Assembly: GCF_000382305.1 (NCBI RefSeq)
Contig: NZ_KB908018.1
Location: 200,704-264,703, forward strand
DNA from: Vitreoscilla stercoraria DSM 513
GTDB lineage: Bacteria > Pseudomonadota > Gammaproteobacteria > Burkholderiales > Neisseriaceae
Direction: 5' to 3'
DNA length: 64,000 nt
Part shown: in pieces, positions 8,372 to 17,394 of the stretch
Layout: each line of letters starts with the position of its first letter
Numbering within the stretch: position 1 is the first letter of the stretch
The notes under the pieces: model-generated
Seen by the model: only the letters and a program-made list of their open reading frames with translations
Told to the model about the DNA's origin: nothing
Database searches by the model: none
Program-made: the position numbers and the translations under genes

Positions 8372-9658
8372 ATGGGAAAAAAGATTCAAGCAGTGAAGGG
8401 CATGAATGATTTGTTGCCAGTTGAACAAAAAGACTGGCCAATCACTTCTGCTTATTGGCAAGCATTTGAAACTGTGGTGAATGAATGGGCGCAGCAATAT
8501 GCGTATCAATTCATTCGCACTCCGATTATTGAATCAACAGGTTTGTTTGTGCGCTCTATCGGTGAAGAGACCGATGTTGTAGGCAAAGAGATGTACACGT
8601 TTGATGATTATGGTGATTCATTGAGCTTGCGTCCTGAAGGAACGGCTTCTTGTTTGCGTGCTGTGGTTGAGCATAATTTGCTTTATAACGGCCCTATGAA
8701 GCTTTGGTATATGGGTCCGATGTTCCGTCATGAAAAACCACAAAAAGGTCGTTATCGTCAATTTCATCAAGCGGGTTTTGAAGCTTTGGGTTATAGCCAA
8801 CCTGATGTCGATGCCGAAATGATTGTGATGACAGCTGATTTGTGGGAACGATTGGGTGTGTTGGATAAAGTTCAATTGCAAATCAATACTTTGGGTATTC
8901 CTGAAGAGCGCGCGGCGCACCGTGCGGCTTTGGTGGCTTATTTACAGCAACATGAAGCGGTTTTGGATGAAGACAGCAAGCGTCGCATGCATACCAATCC
9001 TTTGCGTGTATTGGATACCAAAAATCCAGATTTGCAAGAAATAGCCAACCATGCACCACGTTTGTTGGATTATTTGGGTGAAGAGTCTCTGAACCATTAC
9101 CAACAATTCAAAGCGTTGTTGGATGCTGTGGGAATTGTGTATGTCGAAAATCCACGTTTGGTTCGTGGCTTGGATTATTACAACAAAACGGTATTTGAAT
9201 GGGTGACCAGTGAGTTGGGCTCACAAGGTACTATTTGTGGTGGTGGTCGCTATGATGGCTTGATTGAATCTTTGGGTGGCAAAGAAGCGCCAGCCATTGG
9301 TTTTGCAATGGGTATTGAGCGTTTGTTGTTATTGGTACAGCAAATAGGCGTCCTGAAAGTGGAAAACAACTTGGATGTGTTTGTGATGTACCAAGGTGAA
9401 GGCACGATGCAACAAGCGGTGATCAATGCACAAATCTTGCGCCAAGCAGGTTTGTCAGTATCACAATATTCAGGCACGCAAAGTTTGAAAGCGCAAATGA
9501 AAAAAGCCGATGGCAGTGGTGCACGCTTTGCGGTCATTATTGGCGAAAGCGAAGTGACTGAAGGCGTGGTGACTTTGAAAGATTTGCGTGGTGACAATGG
9601 TCAGATACAAATTGTGTCAACGCAATTGACATCGCAATTACAACAATGGATGGCATAA
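8372..9658 (+). CDS. hisS: Histidyl-tRNA synthetase
   Basis: A class II aminoacyl-tRNA synthetase (428 aa) that charges tRNA-His. Class II motif 2 is in FRHEKPQKGRYRQFHQAG. The HisRS-specific motifs are LVRGLDYYNKTVFEW and AIGFAMGIERLLLL (motif 3). The opening VKGMNDLLPVE is the family's usual N terminus, supporting the ATG at 8372. An anticodon-binding domain covers about residues 330-428. It sits in the conserved ispG-hisS-yfgM-der order. Confidence 0.98.
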   Translation: MGKKIQAVKGMNDLLPVEQKDWPITSAYWQAFETVVNEWAQQYAYQFIRTPIIESTGLFVRSIGEETDVVGKEMYTFDDYGDSLSLRPEGTASCLRAVVEHNLLYNGPMKLWYMGPMFRHEKPQKGRYRQFHQAGFEALGYSQPDVDAEMIVMTADLWERLGVLDKVQLQINTLGIPEERAAHRAALVAYLQQHEAVLDEDSKRRMHTNPLRVLDTKNPDLQEIANHAPRLLDYLGEESLNHYQQFKALLDAVGIVYVENPRLVRGLDYYNKTVFEWVTSELGSQGTICGGGRYDGLIESLGGKEAPAIGFAMGIERLLLLVQQIGVLKVENNLDVFVMYQGEGTMQQAVINAQILRQAGLSVSQYSGTQSLKAQMKKADGSGARFAVIIGESEVTEGVVTLKDLRGDNGQIQIVSTQLTSQLQQWMA

Positions 9659-9661
9659 TAA

Positions 9662-10282
9662 ATGGCATATGATGTTCAAGAGCAACAAGAGCTGGATGAT
9701 ATAAAACATTTTTGGCATCGTGGTGGCAAATGGTTATTTATATTGTTAGTGGTTTTGGCGTTAGCGTATTTAGGCTATGTATTGAACAAAAGCCATCAAG
9801 CTGATCGTCATAAAGAAGCGGCTACTTTGGCATATCAATTTATCGAAAAGAGCAGTGCTAAAGATGCTACTGCCTTGACTGAATTGAAAACTTTGCAAGA
9901 GCAGTATGCAGATTCTTTTGGTGCCGCCGAAGCCACATTGATGGCAGCCGCACAAGCATTTGATGAAAAACAATATGAGCAAGCTGAAAAACATTTGTTG
10001 TGGGTGCAAACTCACCATCAAGATGTTTTTTTGCAAGCTTTGAGCAATCAGCGTTTGGCAGTTTTGAAATTGCAACAGCAAAAATACGATGATGCTTTGA
10101 AATATGCAGATGCTGTGGTGCCTGAAGCATTGAAACCAATGATGCTGGAAACCAAAGGTGATATTTTGGTTGCCAAAGGTGATGTGGTTAAGGCCAAAGA
10201 AGCATATGCGCAAGCATTAAAAGGTTTGGACGAAAAAACCTCACCAAATTATGAATTAGTTAAATTTAAGGCAGAGCAGTAA
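9662..10282 (+). CDS. yfgM: YfgM-family TPR protein, ancillary SecYEG/PpiD subunit
   Basis: A 206-aa inner-membrane protein with a cytoplasmic N terminus, one membrane helix at about residues 22-42 (WLFILLVVLALAYLGYVL) and a periplasmic TPR-like domain (about 50-206). YfgM associates with the SecYEG translocon and PpiD and helps hand over secreted proteins. It starts 3 bases after hisS. In enterics bamB follows yfgM; here der follows directly after about 95 bases. Confidence 0.88.
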   Translation: MAYDVQEQQELDDIKHFWHRGGKWLFILLVVLALAYLGYVLNKSHQADRHKEAATLAYQFIEKSSAKDATALTELKTLQEQYADSFGAAEATLMAAAQAFDEKQYEQAEKHLLWVQTHHQDVFLQALSNQRLAVLKLQQQKYDDALKYADAVVPEALKPMMLETKGDILVAKGDVVKAKEAYAQALKGLDEKTSPNYELVKFKAEQ

Positions 10283-10295
10283 ACCTTGCATCAGG

Positions 10296-10332
10296 GGACG
10301 GCTGTCACATGGGTTGCCATGGGCAGCCGTCC
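10296..10332 (+). terminator. Inverted repeat between yfgM and der, possible weak terminator
   Basis: The arms GGACGGCTG and CAGCCGTCC form a 9-bp stem around a 19-base loop. They are followed by TGTATTTATTG, not a true T tract. The right arm resembles a degenerate DUS-like word. Confidence 0.4.
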
Positions 10333-10378
10333 TGTATTTATTGATGCATGGCCTTAAAACATTAAAGGATATTGAATT

Positions 10379-11830
10379 ATGAAACCAACGATAGTGTTGG
10401 TCGGCCGACCAAATGTCGGGAAATCGACTTTGTTTAACCGCTTGACCCGTAGTAAAGATGCTTTGGTAGCAGATTTGCCAGGTTTGACTCGCGACCGTCA
10501 CTATGGTCATGGTCGTGTGGGTGAAAAACCTTATTTGGTAGTCGATACGGGTGGTTTTGAGCCTGTAGTAGACAGCGGTATTTTGTTTGAAATGGCCAAG
10601 CAAACTTTGCAAGCGGTAGATGAAGCAGATGCGGTGATTTTCTTGGTGGATTCGCGTGCGGGTGTGACACCACAAGACAAATTGATTGCGCAAAAATTGC
10701 GTATGAGTGGTCGTCCTGTATATTTGGCGGTGAACAAAGCTGAAGGTGCTAACCGTGCGGTTGTGTCAGCAGAGTTTTATGAATTGGGCTTGAATTTAGA
10801 ACCATTCGTGATTTCTTCTGCGCATGGCGATGGTGTTTGGGATTTGATTGACTCTGTATTGAGTGATTTCCCAGAACCTGAGGAAGAAGAAGAGGATGCA
10901 AAACACCCTGTATTTGCGGTGATTGGTCGTCCTAATGTGGGCAAATCCACTTTGGTGAACGCCATTTTGGGCGAAGAGCGCGTTATTGCATTTGACCAAG
11001 CAGGTACCACACGTGACTCGATTCACATTGATTTTGAGCGCAATGAGAAGCCTTACACCATCATCGATACAGCCGGTGTGCGTCGTCGTGGTAAAGTCGA
11101 TGAGGCGATTGAGAAATTCTCAGTAATTAAGTCGATGCAGGCGGTTGAAGCGGCGAATGTGGCGGTATTGGTGTTGGATGCCAACCAAGATATTGCTGAC
11201 CAAGATGCGACTATTGCAGGTTTTGCTTTGGAAGCGGGTCGTGCATTGGTTATTGCCATTAACAAATGGGATGTGGTGACACCTGAGCGCAAAGAGCAAA
11301 TCAAAAAAGACATTGCACGCAAATTGTATTTCTTGGATTTTGCCAAGTTCCATTATATTTCGGCTTTGAAACACAAAGGCATTGATGATTTGTTTGATTC
11401 TATCAACCAAGCCTATCAAGCTGCGATGATTAAAATGCCAACACCTAAGATTACTCGTGTGTTGCAATCGGCTTTGGAACGCCAACAACCGCCTCGTGTG
11501 GGTCCAATCCGTCCAAAATTGCGTTATGCTCACCAAGGTGGTGTGAATCCTCCGATTATTGTGATTCATGGTAATGCTTTGCACCATATCAAAGACAGTT
11601 ATACCCGTTATTTGGTACAAACTTTCCGTAAAGCCTTCCATTTAGAAGGTACGCCTTTGCGTGTGCAATACAAATCGACTGAAAATCCATTTGATCAAGA
11701 AGGCACACCAGCAAAAGCACCAACCACCTTACGTCGTGCTAAGTTGAGTCCTCGTATTGCTAAAAAAGAGGAAAAAAAGCAACTAAAACGCAAGGTTAAA
11801 GTGAGTGCTAAGAAGAATATTAAGCCATAG
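10379..11830 (+). CDS. der: Ribosome-associated GTPase Der (EngA)
   Basis: A double-GTPase needed for 50S subunit maturation (483 aa). Two G domains are visible. The first has GRPNVGKST near residue 10, DTGGFE and NKAE. The second has GRPNVGKST near residue 182, DTAGVRRRGK and NKWD. A KH-like domain follows from about residue 360. The C-terminal basic tail (KKEEKKQLKRKVKVSAKKNIK) is typical and probably contacts rRNA. An AAAGGA site lies 10 bases before the ATG. Confidence 0.97.
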   Translation: MKPTIVLVGRPNVGKSTLFNRLTRSKDALVADLPGLTRDRHYGHGRVGEKPYLVVDTGGFEPVVDSGILFEMAKQTLQAVDEADAVIFLVDSRAGVTPQDKLIAQKLRMSGRPVYLAVNKAEGANRAVVSAEFYELGLNLEPFVISSAHGDGVWDLIDSVLSDFPEPEEEEEDAKHPVFAVIGRPNVGKSTLVNAILGEERVIAFDQAGTTRDSIHIDFERNEKPYTIIDTAGVRRRGKVDEAIEKFSVIKSMQAVEAANVAVLVLDANQDIADQDATIAGFALEAGRALVIAINKWDVVTPERKEQIKKDIARKLYFLDFAKFHYISALKHKGIDDLFDSINQAYQAAMIKMPTPKITRVLQSALERQQPPRVGPIRPKLRYAHQGGVNPPIIVIHGNALHHIKDSYTRYLVQTFRKAFHLEGTPLRVQYKSTENPFDQEGTPAKAPTTLRRAKLSPRIAKKEEKKQLKRKVKVSAKKNIKP

Positions 11831-11850
11831 TGTGTTAGCATTAGACGTTC

Positions 11851-11876
11851 CATTTGCATATCCTGAGATGCAAATG
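11851..11876 (+). repeat. Hairpin in the der-hfq gap
   Basis: The arms CATTTGCAT and ATGCAAATG form a perfect 9-bp stem with an 8-base loop. No T tract follows, so a terminator is not supported. It could structure the hfq leader. Confidence 0.4.
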
Positions 11877-11907
11877 CTTATCACAATAAAAACATGGAGT
11901 TTAAAAC

Positions 11908-12174
11908 ATGAATAATAAAGGACAATTGCTACAAGATCCTTTTCTGAATGCATTGCGAAAAGAGCATGTACCGGTATCTATTTACTTGGTAAATGGTATT
12001 AAGCTACAAGGTCAAGTAGAGTCGTTTGATCAATATGTGGTGTTGTTGCGCAACACTTCTGTGACGCAAATGGTTTATAAGCACGCCATTTCTACTGTGG
12101 TTCCTGCTCGTGCGGTAAGCATCAGTCATGATGGTGGCAAACCTGCAGCACCTAGCACTCATTCTGCTGAATAA
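11908..12174 (+). CDS. hfq: RNA chaperone Hfq
   Basis: An Sm-like hexameric RNA chaperone (88 aa) that pairs small RNAs with mRNAs. The Sm1 region contains LLQDPFLNALRKEHVPVSIYL and the Sm2 motif is YKHAISTVVP, which carries the YKH residues of the proximal RNA-binding site. The C-terminal tail is short, as in other Neisseriaceae. A GGAG Shine-Dalgarno lies 10 bases before the ATG. A strong terminator follows. Confidence 0.98.
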   Translation: MNNKGQLLQDPFLNALRKEHVPVSIYLVNGIKLQGQVESFDQYVVLLRNTSVTQMVYKHAISTVVPARAVSISHDGGKPAAPSTHSAE

Positions 12175-12202
12175 GCCATACTCCAAGTTTCATTACGTAT
12201 GC

Positions 12203-12229
12203 AAAAAGCCCCTGAATAGGGGCTTTTTT
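12203..12229 (+). terminator. Intrinsic terminator after hfq (bidirectional)
   Basis: A stem AAAAAGCCCC / GGGGCTTTTT with a 6-base loop lies between hfq and the convergent minus-strand oxidoreductase, so it can serve both. Confidence 0.88.
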
Positions 12230-12242
12230 ATGGTGTTTTGAT

Positions 12243-12253
12243 TTACAGGACGC
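12243..12253. repeat. DUS-like word, single
   Basis: TTACAGGACGC, followed by TTA, just outside the 3' end of the oxidoreductase gene. Confidence 0.75.
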
Positions 12254-13432
12254 TTATCTGTTCAATGCAGTTTGACCTGTTAGCAAATACTCTACTGTTT
12301 CTTTAACGGAACGAATTTGGTTGCCAAATGGCAATGGGTCTTTGCCACGGAAGAACAAACCTTTGTTCACTTCACCGCGGAAAGCAGCAGCCAATTTCAA
12401 GTCGATACAGAATTGACCGATTTTATCCAAGCCATCACGCAAACCGCATTGGGTCAAGCAGTTAATACCTTGAGTACAGCGGCGTGGATCGGCTTTGGCG
12501 TTGGCTTGTAAAGCTTCTTCACGCTTCAAATAGCTTTTCAAAAATGGCGTATTCACACCACGAGCAGGCAAACCTGCAACAGACATGAATTCAACAATTT
12601 GTTCGCCTTCAGCACCTGCCAACGTGTTTTTGAAGTTGATGTGGGCATCGCCTTCATGGGTTACTGCAAAAGCAGTACCGACTTGTACGGCAGAAGCGCC
12701 CCATTGGTTTAAAGCGGTGCTGATTTTGTCAAAATTGGCCATACCACCTGCCAAAATTAATGGGATTTTTTCACGCTCTAAACCCAATTTTTTGAAGACT
12801 TCAAAGGTTTCTTCTAATACACGGTCAAACTCAAAACGAGCGTCACCCAAGCCTGCAACGGTAGCTGCGCCCAAGTGACCTGCGGCATGGTTAGGATGCT
12901 CAATAACGATGGCATCTGGTAATTTGTTTTTTTTCATCCAGCGTTTCAAAACGATGTTGATGCCGCGAGACTCTGACAAAATGGGGAACAAGGCCACATC
13001 AGGATGACCTTCTACCATTTCTGGTAAATCCAAAGGCAAACCAGCTCCCATCACGATGGCGTGAGCACCAGACTCACACGCTTGGCGTACCAAAGCGGGA
13101 TGGTCTTTAACGGCTTTCATCACATTGACGGCAATCATGCCGCGTCCTTCTGATTTTTCAACCGCTGCTTTGACTTCACGGTCTAAGGCAATGCGGTTTA
13201 AGCGGTCGTATTTTTCTTCGCTTTGGTCAATTTTGGAATCTGCCAATAAGTCTTCATGCAAGTGACGCAAATCCACGCTGGCAATCGTACCTACGCCATT
13301 TTCGCGTGCTACTGCGCTTGATAAGCTAGAAGCAGAAATGCCCACGCCCATGCCGCCTTGAACGATAGGAATCAATTCACGACCACGAATGGTAAGCGGC
13401 TTAAAATCGTTGTGCATGTGTAGAACTTTCAT
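12254..13432 (-). CDS. NAD(P)H-dependent flavin oxidoreductase / nitronate monooxygenase family (YrpB-like)
   Basis: A 392-aa FMN-binding TIM-barrel protein of the nitronate monooxygenase/FabK superfamily. IVQGGMGVGISASSLS near residue 22 is the flavin-binding opening of the family. GLPLDLPEM, IEHPNHAAGHLG and LAGGMANF...VQVGTAFAVTHE supply the other cofactor-loop motifs. The cysteine-rich segment RRCTQGINCLTQCG near residue 322 is typical of the longer YrpB-type subgroup. The substrate cannot be read from sequence; nitronate oxidation or an enoyl-reductase role are both possible. It is convergent with hfq. Confidence 0.85.
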   Translation of the reverse strand: MKVLHMHNDFKPLTIRGRELIPIVQGGMGVGISASSLSSAVARENGVGTIASVDLRHLHEDLLADSKIDQSEEKYDRLNRIALDREVKAAVEKSEGRGMIAVNVMKAVKDHPALVRQACESGAHAIVMGAGLPLDLPEMVEGHPDVALFPILSESRGINIVLKRWMKKNKLPDAIVIEHPNHAAGHLGAATVAGLGDARFEFDRVLEETFEVFKKLGLEREKIPLILAGGMANFDKISTALNQWGASAVQVGTAFAVTHEGDAHINFKNTLAGAEGEQIVEFMSVAGLPARGVNTPFLKSYLKREEALQANAKADPRRCTQGINCLTQCGLRDGLDKIGQFCIDLKLAAAFRGEVNKGLFFRGKDPLPFGNQIRSVKETVEYLLTGQTALNR

Positions 13433-13792
13433 CGTTGTGATTTTATCAATCCTAGAGTTTAACTCTATTATTAGGTAATGGGTATGTTTTTAATAGAGTT
13501 AACATCAGGTGTTTGTGATTTAATCGTTTGTTTTATAAAGGTTTTAATTTAGAGTGCGGAAAAGGAACACTTTGATTTTAAATCAAATACTGTGCATCTT
13601 TTAAACTTTAAAGTATCAATTTATGCATCTTATTAAATTTTTTAACAAGTAAAAAATTAGTCCAAGACTACAGTTTTGAGGTGAATAAGTCGTATTGAAT
13701 CAAGCGTCCTGTACGTTTTTAACTTTGCTTTACAAGGTACTTGGGCAGCAAAGTCATGAAATAAATGATATGCTTGTGCTCATTTTAACTTG
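13433..13792. other. Intergenic region without a gene
   Basis: About 360 AT-rich bases lie between divergently transcribed genes. They contain the inverted pair TAACTCTATTA...TAATAGAGTTAAC around 13459-13502, which could be an operator, and one DUS-like word at 13702-13713. No credible ORF or RNA gene is seen. Confidence 0.6.
13702..13713. repeat. DUS-like word, single
   Basis: AAGCGTCCTGTA, followed by C instead of A. Confidence 0.65.
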
Positions 13793-15406
13793 ATGTTTGA
13801 CACACGAATGAAGAATAAACGTTGGATGCTGCCGTTGATGTGCGTCATTGCGGCAGTGATATTGGTTTTTGTGGCTTTGCCATATTGGTTTGGTTTGCGC
13901 GCTGAAGCGAGCATGAAGCAACATCAACAATTGGTGCAAAAAAATCCATTATTAGATGTGGTCAGTTATGAATACGAGCGTGGCTGGTTTTCATCGAAAG
14001 AAGTGACCGTATTGCGCTTGAAACCCAACTTGTTGAACAAATTGGGCGACAATGTGCCAGACAATATCAAAGTCATTGTCAATGAACCATTCACCATTAC
14101 CAATCACATTCAGCATGGTCCCTTTGCCGATGGTTTGTCGCCAGTGAAAGCGGTATCGGTGTCTGAGGTGAAATTTAGCTCACAAGCACAACAAAGTTTA
14201 GAACGTTTTTTCCAGAAGCAAACCCCTTTGTCTGTGACCAATCGTTTGAATTTGTTTGGTGGTGGTGTGATGAATGCCTCTATACCCGCTTTTCAATATG
14301 AAGAATTGTCAGGCATTGCCATTGATTGGAAAGGTCTGAATATCGAGTTGGATTACCAAGACAATTACGATGCGTATGAAGTTTTGAGCCAAAGTGGCGG
14401 CATCCATATTAAATTGGCAGATAAAGGTCAATTGGTTTTAGAAGACATCGGTTATACGGCAAAATCTCGTCTAAATCCATCTGGCTTGAATGTTGGTGAA
14501 AATGAGTTGAAAGTGGCGAAAGCCAGTATGGCTTGGTCTGAAGGTGTGGATTACAACATCAAACTCAATTCGTTGATTAACATGGTGTAGGACTTGCAAA
14601 TTGGTGCATTTATCAATCCAAATGGTACGATTGCACCGAACAATGTCGCAGTACAACAATTTGCATTGAAGCGTTCAACCGATGAGCAAGATGGTTTTGC
14701 CGATGCCAAAGCCGAGATTCAGTTCAATCAATTCCAGTATGGTCAAGACGTTTATGGACCATTGCTTGTGAAAGCCAGTGCGGAACATTTACAGGCCGCT
14801 GCTTTGGTGAAATTGAACGATGAATTTTTCCGCTTGAGCAACGAGTCATTGAATGAAGCGCAATATCGTGATGCTTTATTGAAATTGGCACAAAACGAAG
14901 CCTTGCCGATTTTCACCAATAATCCTGTGTTTAAAGTGTCGCAATTTGATTTGAAAATGCCTGATGGTCAATTGAAATTCAGCGCTGAGTTTGGCTTTAA
15001 AGATTTACAGGCCGCTGATATGAACAGCTTTAATGCTTTAATGGGCAAAACCGAAGGCAAGATTCATGTGAATGCACCGCAAATTTTGTTAGAGAATTTG
15101 GCGGTAGCGCAAGCGGATTCGATTTTCTCAGTTGATCCTGATGTTGAAAATCCACCAAGCATGGACGAAGTACGTGATACCGCACGCTTTTTGGTACGCT
15201 CGACTTTGAATGGTATGGCAGATGCGGGTTATTTGACACAAGAAAATGGTGTGATTGACAGCGAAATTGCAGTGACTAAAAACCAATTGCTCTTCAACGG
15301 CAAGCGTTTTCAAGTGGCACCAGAGCAATCGATTGATGAATTGATGGATGAGGCACCTGTTGCAGCGAGCACGCCAGCAGTGGCAGCTTCTGCGACAGGA
15401 CAATAA
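13793..15406 (+). pseudogene. DUF945 (YdgA-like) gene interrupted by an in-frame TAG
   Basis: One reading frame of about 537 codons is split by a single amber codon at 14588-14590; the two halves are in the same frame with 3 bases between them. The N-terminal half has a membrane anchor (LPLMCVIAAVILVFVALPYWF) and the periplasmic repeat typical of DUF945/YdgA proteins. The C-terminal half continues the beta-rich domain and ends in an Ala-rich tail. Full-length relatives are about 500 aa, so this is either a nonsense mutation, a read-through site or a sequencing error. The downstream half has no ATG near its start, only TTG 14594. ATG 13808 is an alternative start. Function of the family is poorly known. 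Confidence 0.75.
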
Positions 15407-15415
15407 GGGTATCTG

Positions 15416-16141
15416 ATGGCGGTAAGACAAATTGTATTGGATACTGAAACGACGGGTCTGTATGCCAACCAAGGCGATCGTTTGATTGAATTTGCAGGTT
15501 TGGAAATGATAGACCGTCGTTTGACGGGCAAGTATTTGCATGAGTATGTACATCCTGAGCGTGACATTGCACCTGAAGCCATTGCGGTGCACGGCATCAC
15601 GCTGGATGATTTGGCAGACAAACCCAAGTTTGCGGGAGTGGCGCAGCGCATAGCAGACTTTTTGCAAGACAGCGAACTCATTATTCACAATGCTGCGTTT
15701 GACATCGGCTTTTTGAATATGGAATTTGCTCGCTTGGGCATGCCTGAAACCGAACACATTACAGGTCACAAAAGCATTGATACCGTGGCGATGGCACGCC
15801 GTTTGTATCCAGGACAAAAAGTCAATTTGGATGCTTTGTGCAATCGTTTGGGTGTGGATAAGACCAAACGGGTGTTGCATGGTGCTTTGATTGACTGCGA
15901 GTTATTGGCTGAAGTGTATTTGGGCATGACTCGGGGTCAGTTCAGCTTGGATGTGAAAGCAACTGACGAAGAGGCTTTGCATTTACAGGCCGCGCATCAG
16001 TTTGAGCGCCAAGCAGGCATGCGTTTTAAAGTCATAGACGCAGACGAGCAAGAGCAAGCGGCACATGCAGCGTATGTGGCAGTATTGGACAAGTCAGTCG
16101 GTGGTGAGAGTTTGTACCGACAACAAATGCAAGATATTTGA
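15416..16141 (+). CDS. dnaQ: DNA polymerase III subunit epsilon (proofreading exonuclease)
   Basis: The 3'-5' exonuclease of the replicative polymerase (241 aa), DEDDh type. Exo I is VLDTETTGLY (residues 7-16), Exo II is HNAAFDIGFLNMEF near residue 93, and Exo III with the catalytic His is HGALIDCELLAEVY near residue 156. The C-terminal part should bind the alpha subunit. A DUS-like variant lies inside the gene (15982-15994). ispD starts 2 bases after its stop. Confidence 0.95.
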   Translation: MAVRQIVLDTETTGLYANQGDRLIEFAGLEMIDRRLTGKYLHEYVHPERDIAPEAIAVHGITLDDLADKPKFAGVAQRIADFLQDSELIIHNAAFDIGFLNMEFARLGMPETEHITGHKSIDTVAMARRLYPGQKVNLDALCNRLGVDKTKRVLHGALIDCELLAEVYLGMTRGQFSLDVKATDEEALHLQAAHQFERQAGMRFKVIDADEQEQAAHAAYVAVLDKSVGGESLYRQQMQDI

Positions 16142-16143
16142 GT

Positions 16144-16854
16144 ATGAATTCACGTTTTTTTGCGGTGGTGCCAGCAGCAGGGGTTGGTAGCCGTTTCGGC
16201 AGTCACATTCCCAAACAATATACGAGTATTGCAGGACAAGCGGTGTTATTACACACCGTACAACGCTTGCTTGAGTGTGAGAGTTTGGCAGGAGTGGCAG
16301 TGGTTTTGTCGCCTGACGATGGTTATTTTAAAGATTTGGTTTTGCCAGCTTGGGCGAAAACGGCGCGTTTGCAAGTATTGTATTGCGGTGGCCAGAGCCG
16401 TGCTGAAAGTGTGCGCAATGGCATACAGCAATTGATGCAATCTGAAAAAGTCGCTGCCAACGATTGGTTGTTGGTACACGATGCCGCACGTTGTTCTTTG
16501 CCAACGCAGGCTTTGCAGCGTTTGTTGGCGGTGGCGAATGAGGCTTGCCAAGGTGCGATTTTGGCTTTGCCTGTTGCCGATACGCTCAAAAAACAAGATG
16601 CTCGTGGCAAGATTGCGGACACCATTGACCGCAGTGGTTTGTGGCAAGCGCAAACACCGCAAATGTTTCGTGCAAAGGCCTTACAGGACGCTTTGAGTAT
16701 AGATGATTTGAGTGCCATTACCGATGAAGCTTCGGCGATGGAATTGCAAGGCATTCATGCGCAATTGGTGGTGGGTGATGTGCGCAATTTAAAATTAACA
16801 CTGGCACAAGATGCTACTTTGGTTGAGTTGCTGCTCGATAGTGGCACTTTGTAG
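16144..16854 (+). CDS. ispD: 2-C-methyl-D-erythritol 4-phosphate cytidylyltransferase
   Basis: The third MEP-pathway enzyme (236 aa); it forms CDP-ME from MEP and CTP. The nucleotide-binding opening is VVPAAGVGSRFGSHIPKQY and the active-site segment is VHDAARCSLP. I chose ATG 16144 rather than TTG 16138, which would overlap the dnaQ stop. A DUS-like word in the coding sequence (16681-16692) encodes LQDA. The gene is 8 bases upstream of ispF, the classical ispDF pair. Confidence 0.96.
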   Translation: MNSRFFAVVPAAGVGSRFGSHIPKQYTSIAGQAVLLHTVQRLLECESLAGVAVVLSPDDGYFKDLVLPAWAKTARLQVLYCGGQSRAESVRNGIQQLMQSEKVAANDWLLVHDAARCSLPTQALQRLLAVANEACQGAILALPVADTLKKQDARGKIADTIDRSGLWQAQTPQMFRAKALQDALSIDDLSAITDEASAMELQGIHAQLVVGDVRNLKLTLAQDATLVELLLDSGTL

Positions 16855-16862
16855 GACACAAT

Positions 16863-17342
16863 ATGAATATTCGCGTGGGACAAGGTTACGACGTCCATCA
16901 ATTGGTTACAGGCCGCCCTTTGATTTTAGGTGGCGTGACCATCGATCATGACAAAGGTTTGTTAGGTCATTCGGATGCCGATGCTTTATTGCATGCCATT
17001 ACCGATGCTTTATTGGGTGCGGTGGCTTTGGGAGACATTGGTCATCATTTTCCGGATACAGCAGCACAATTCAAAGATGCTGACAGCCGTGTGTTGTTGC
17101 GTGCGGCGTATCAAAGTGTGCAAGATTTGGGCTGGCGTGTGGTCAATGTGGACACCACCATCATTGCCCAACAGCCTAAATTGAAGCCGCATTTGTTGGG
17201 TATGCGCCAAAATATTGCCCAAGATTTGGGTATTGATATTGGCTTGGTCAATATTAAAGGCAAGACGAATGAAAAATTAGGCTATTTGGGTCGTGAAGAA
17301 GGCATAGAAGCACAGGCTGTGGTGTTGCTTGTTCAGGCTTAA
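16863..17342 (+). CDS. ispF: 2-C-methyl-D-erythritol 2,4-cyclodiphosphate synthase
   Basis: A trimeric zinc enzyme of the MEP pathway (159 aa) that cyclises CDP-ME2P to MEcPP. The metal ligands Asp and His are in GYDVHQL (residues 8-14), and the third ligand His is in LLGHSDADALLHAITDALLGA. VNIKGKTNEKLGYLGREEGI is the conserved C-terminal motif. Its product is made into HMBPP by IspG, also in this window. A DUS-like variant lies at 16906-16916. Confidence 0.97.
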   Translation: MNIRVGQGYDVHQLVTGRPLILGGVTIDHDKGLLGHSDADALLHAITDALLGAVALGDIGHHFPDTAAQFKDADSRVLLRAAYQSVQDLGWRVVNVDTTIIAQQPKLKPHLLGMRQNIAQDLGIDIGLVNIKGKTNEKLGYLGREEGIEAQAVVLLVQA

Positions 17343-17394
17343 AACCTTACACTCTTGCTTATAGCAGTCATTCATACAGAATAGGGAAGTCAGC

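Noticed and set aside
10296..10332. Strong terminator between yfgM and der
   Set aside because: The stem is good but no T tract follows; listed with low confidence.
12254..13432. Calling the flavin oxidoreductase FabK
   Set aside because: The superfamily fits, but the cysteine-rich C-terminal segment and length point to the YrpB-type branch, and no fatty-acid genes are adjacent.
14594..15406. Second half of DUF945 as an independent gene
   Set aside because: It begins only with TTG in the same frame as the upstream half and has no ribosome-binding site. It is the continuation of the interrupted gene.
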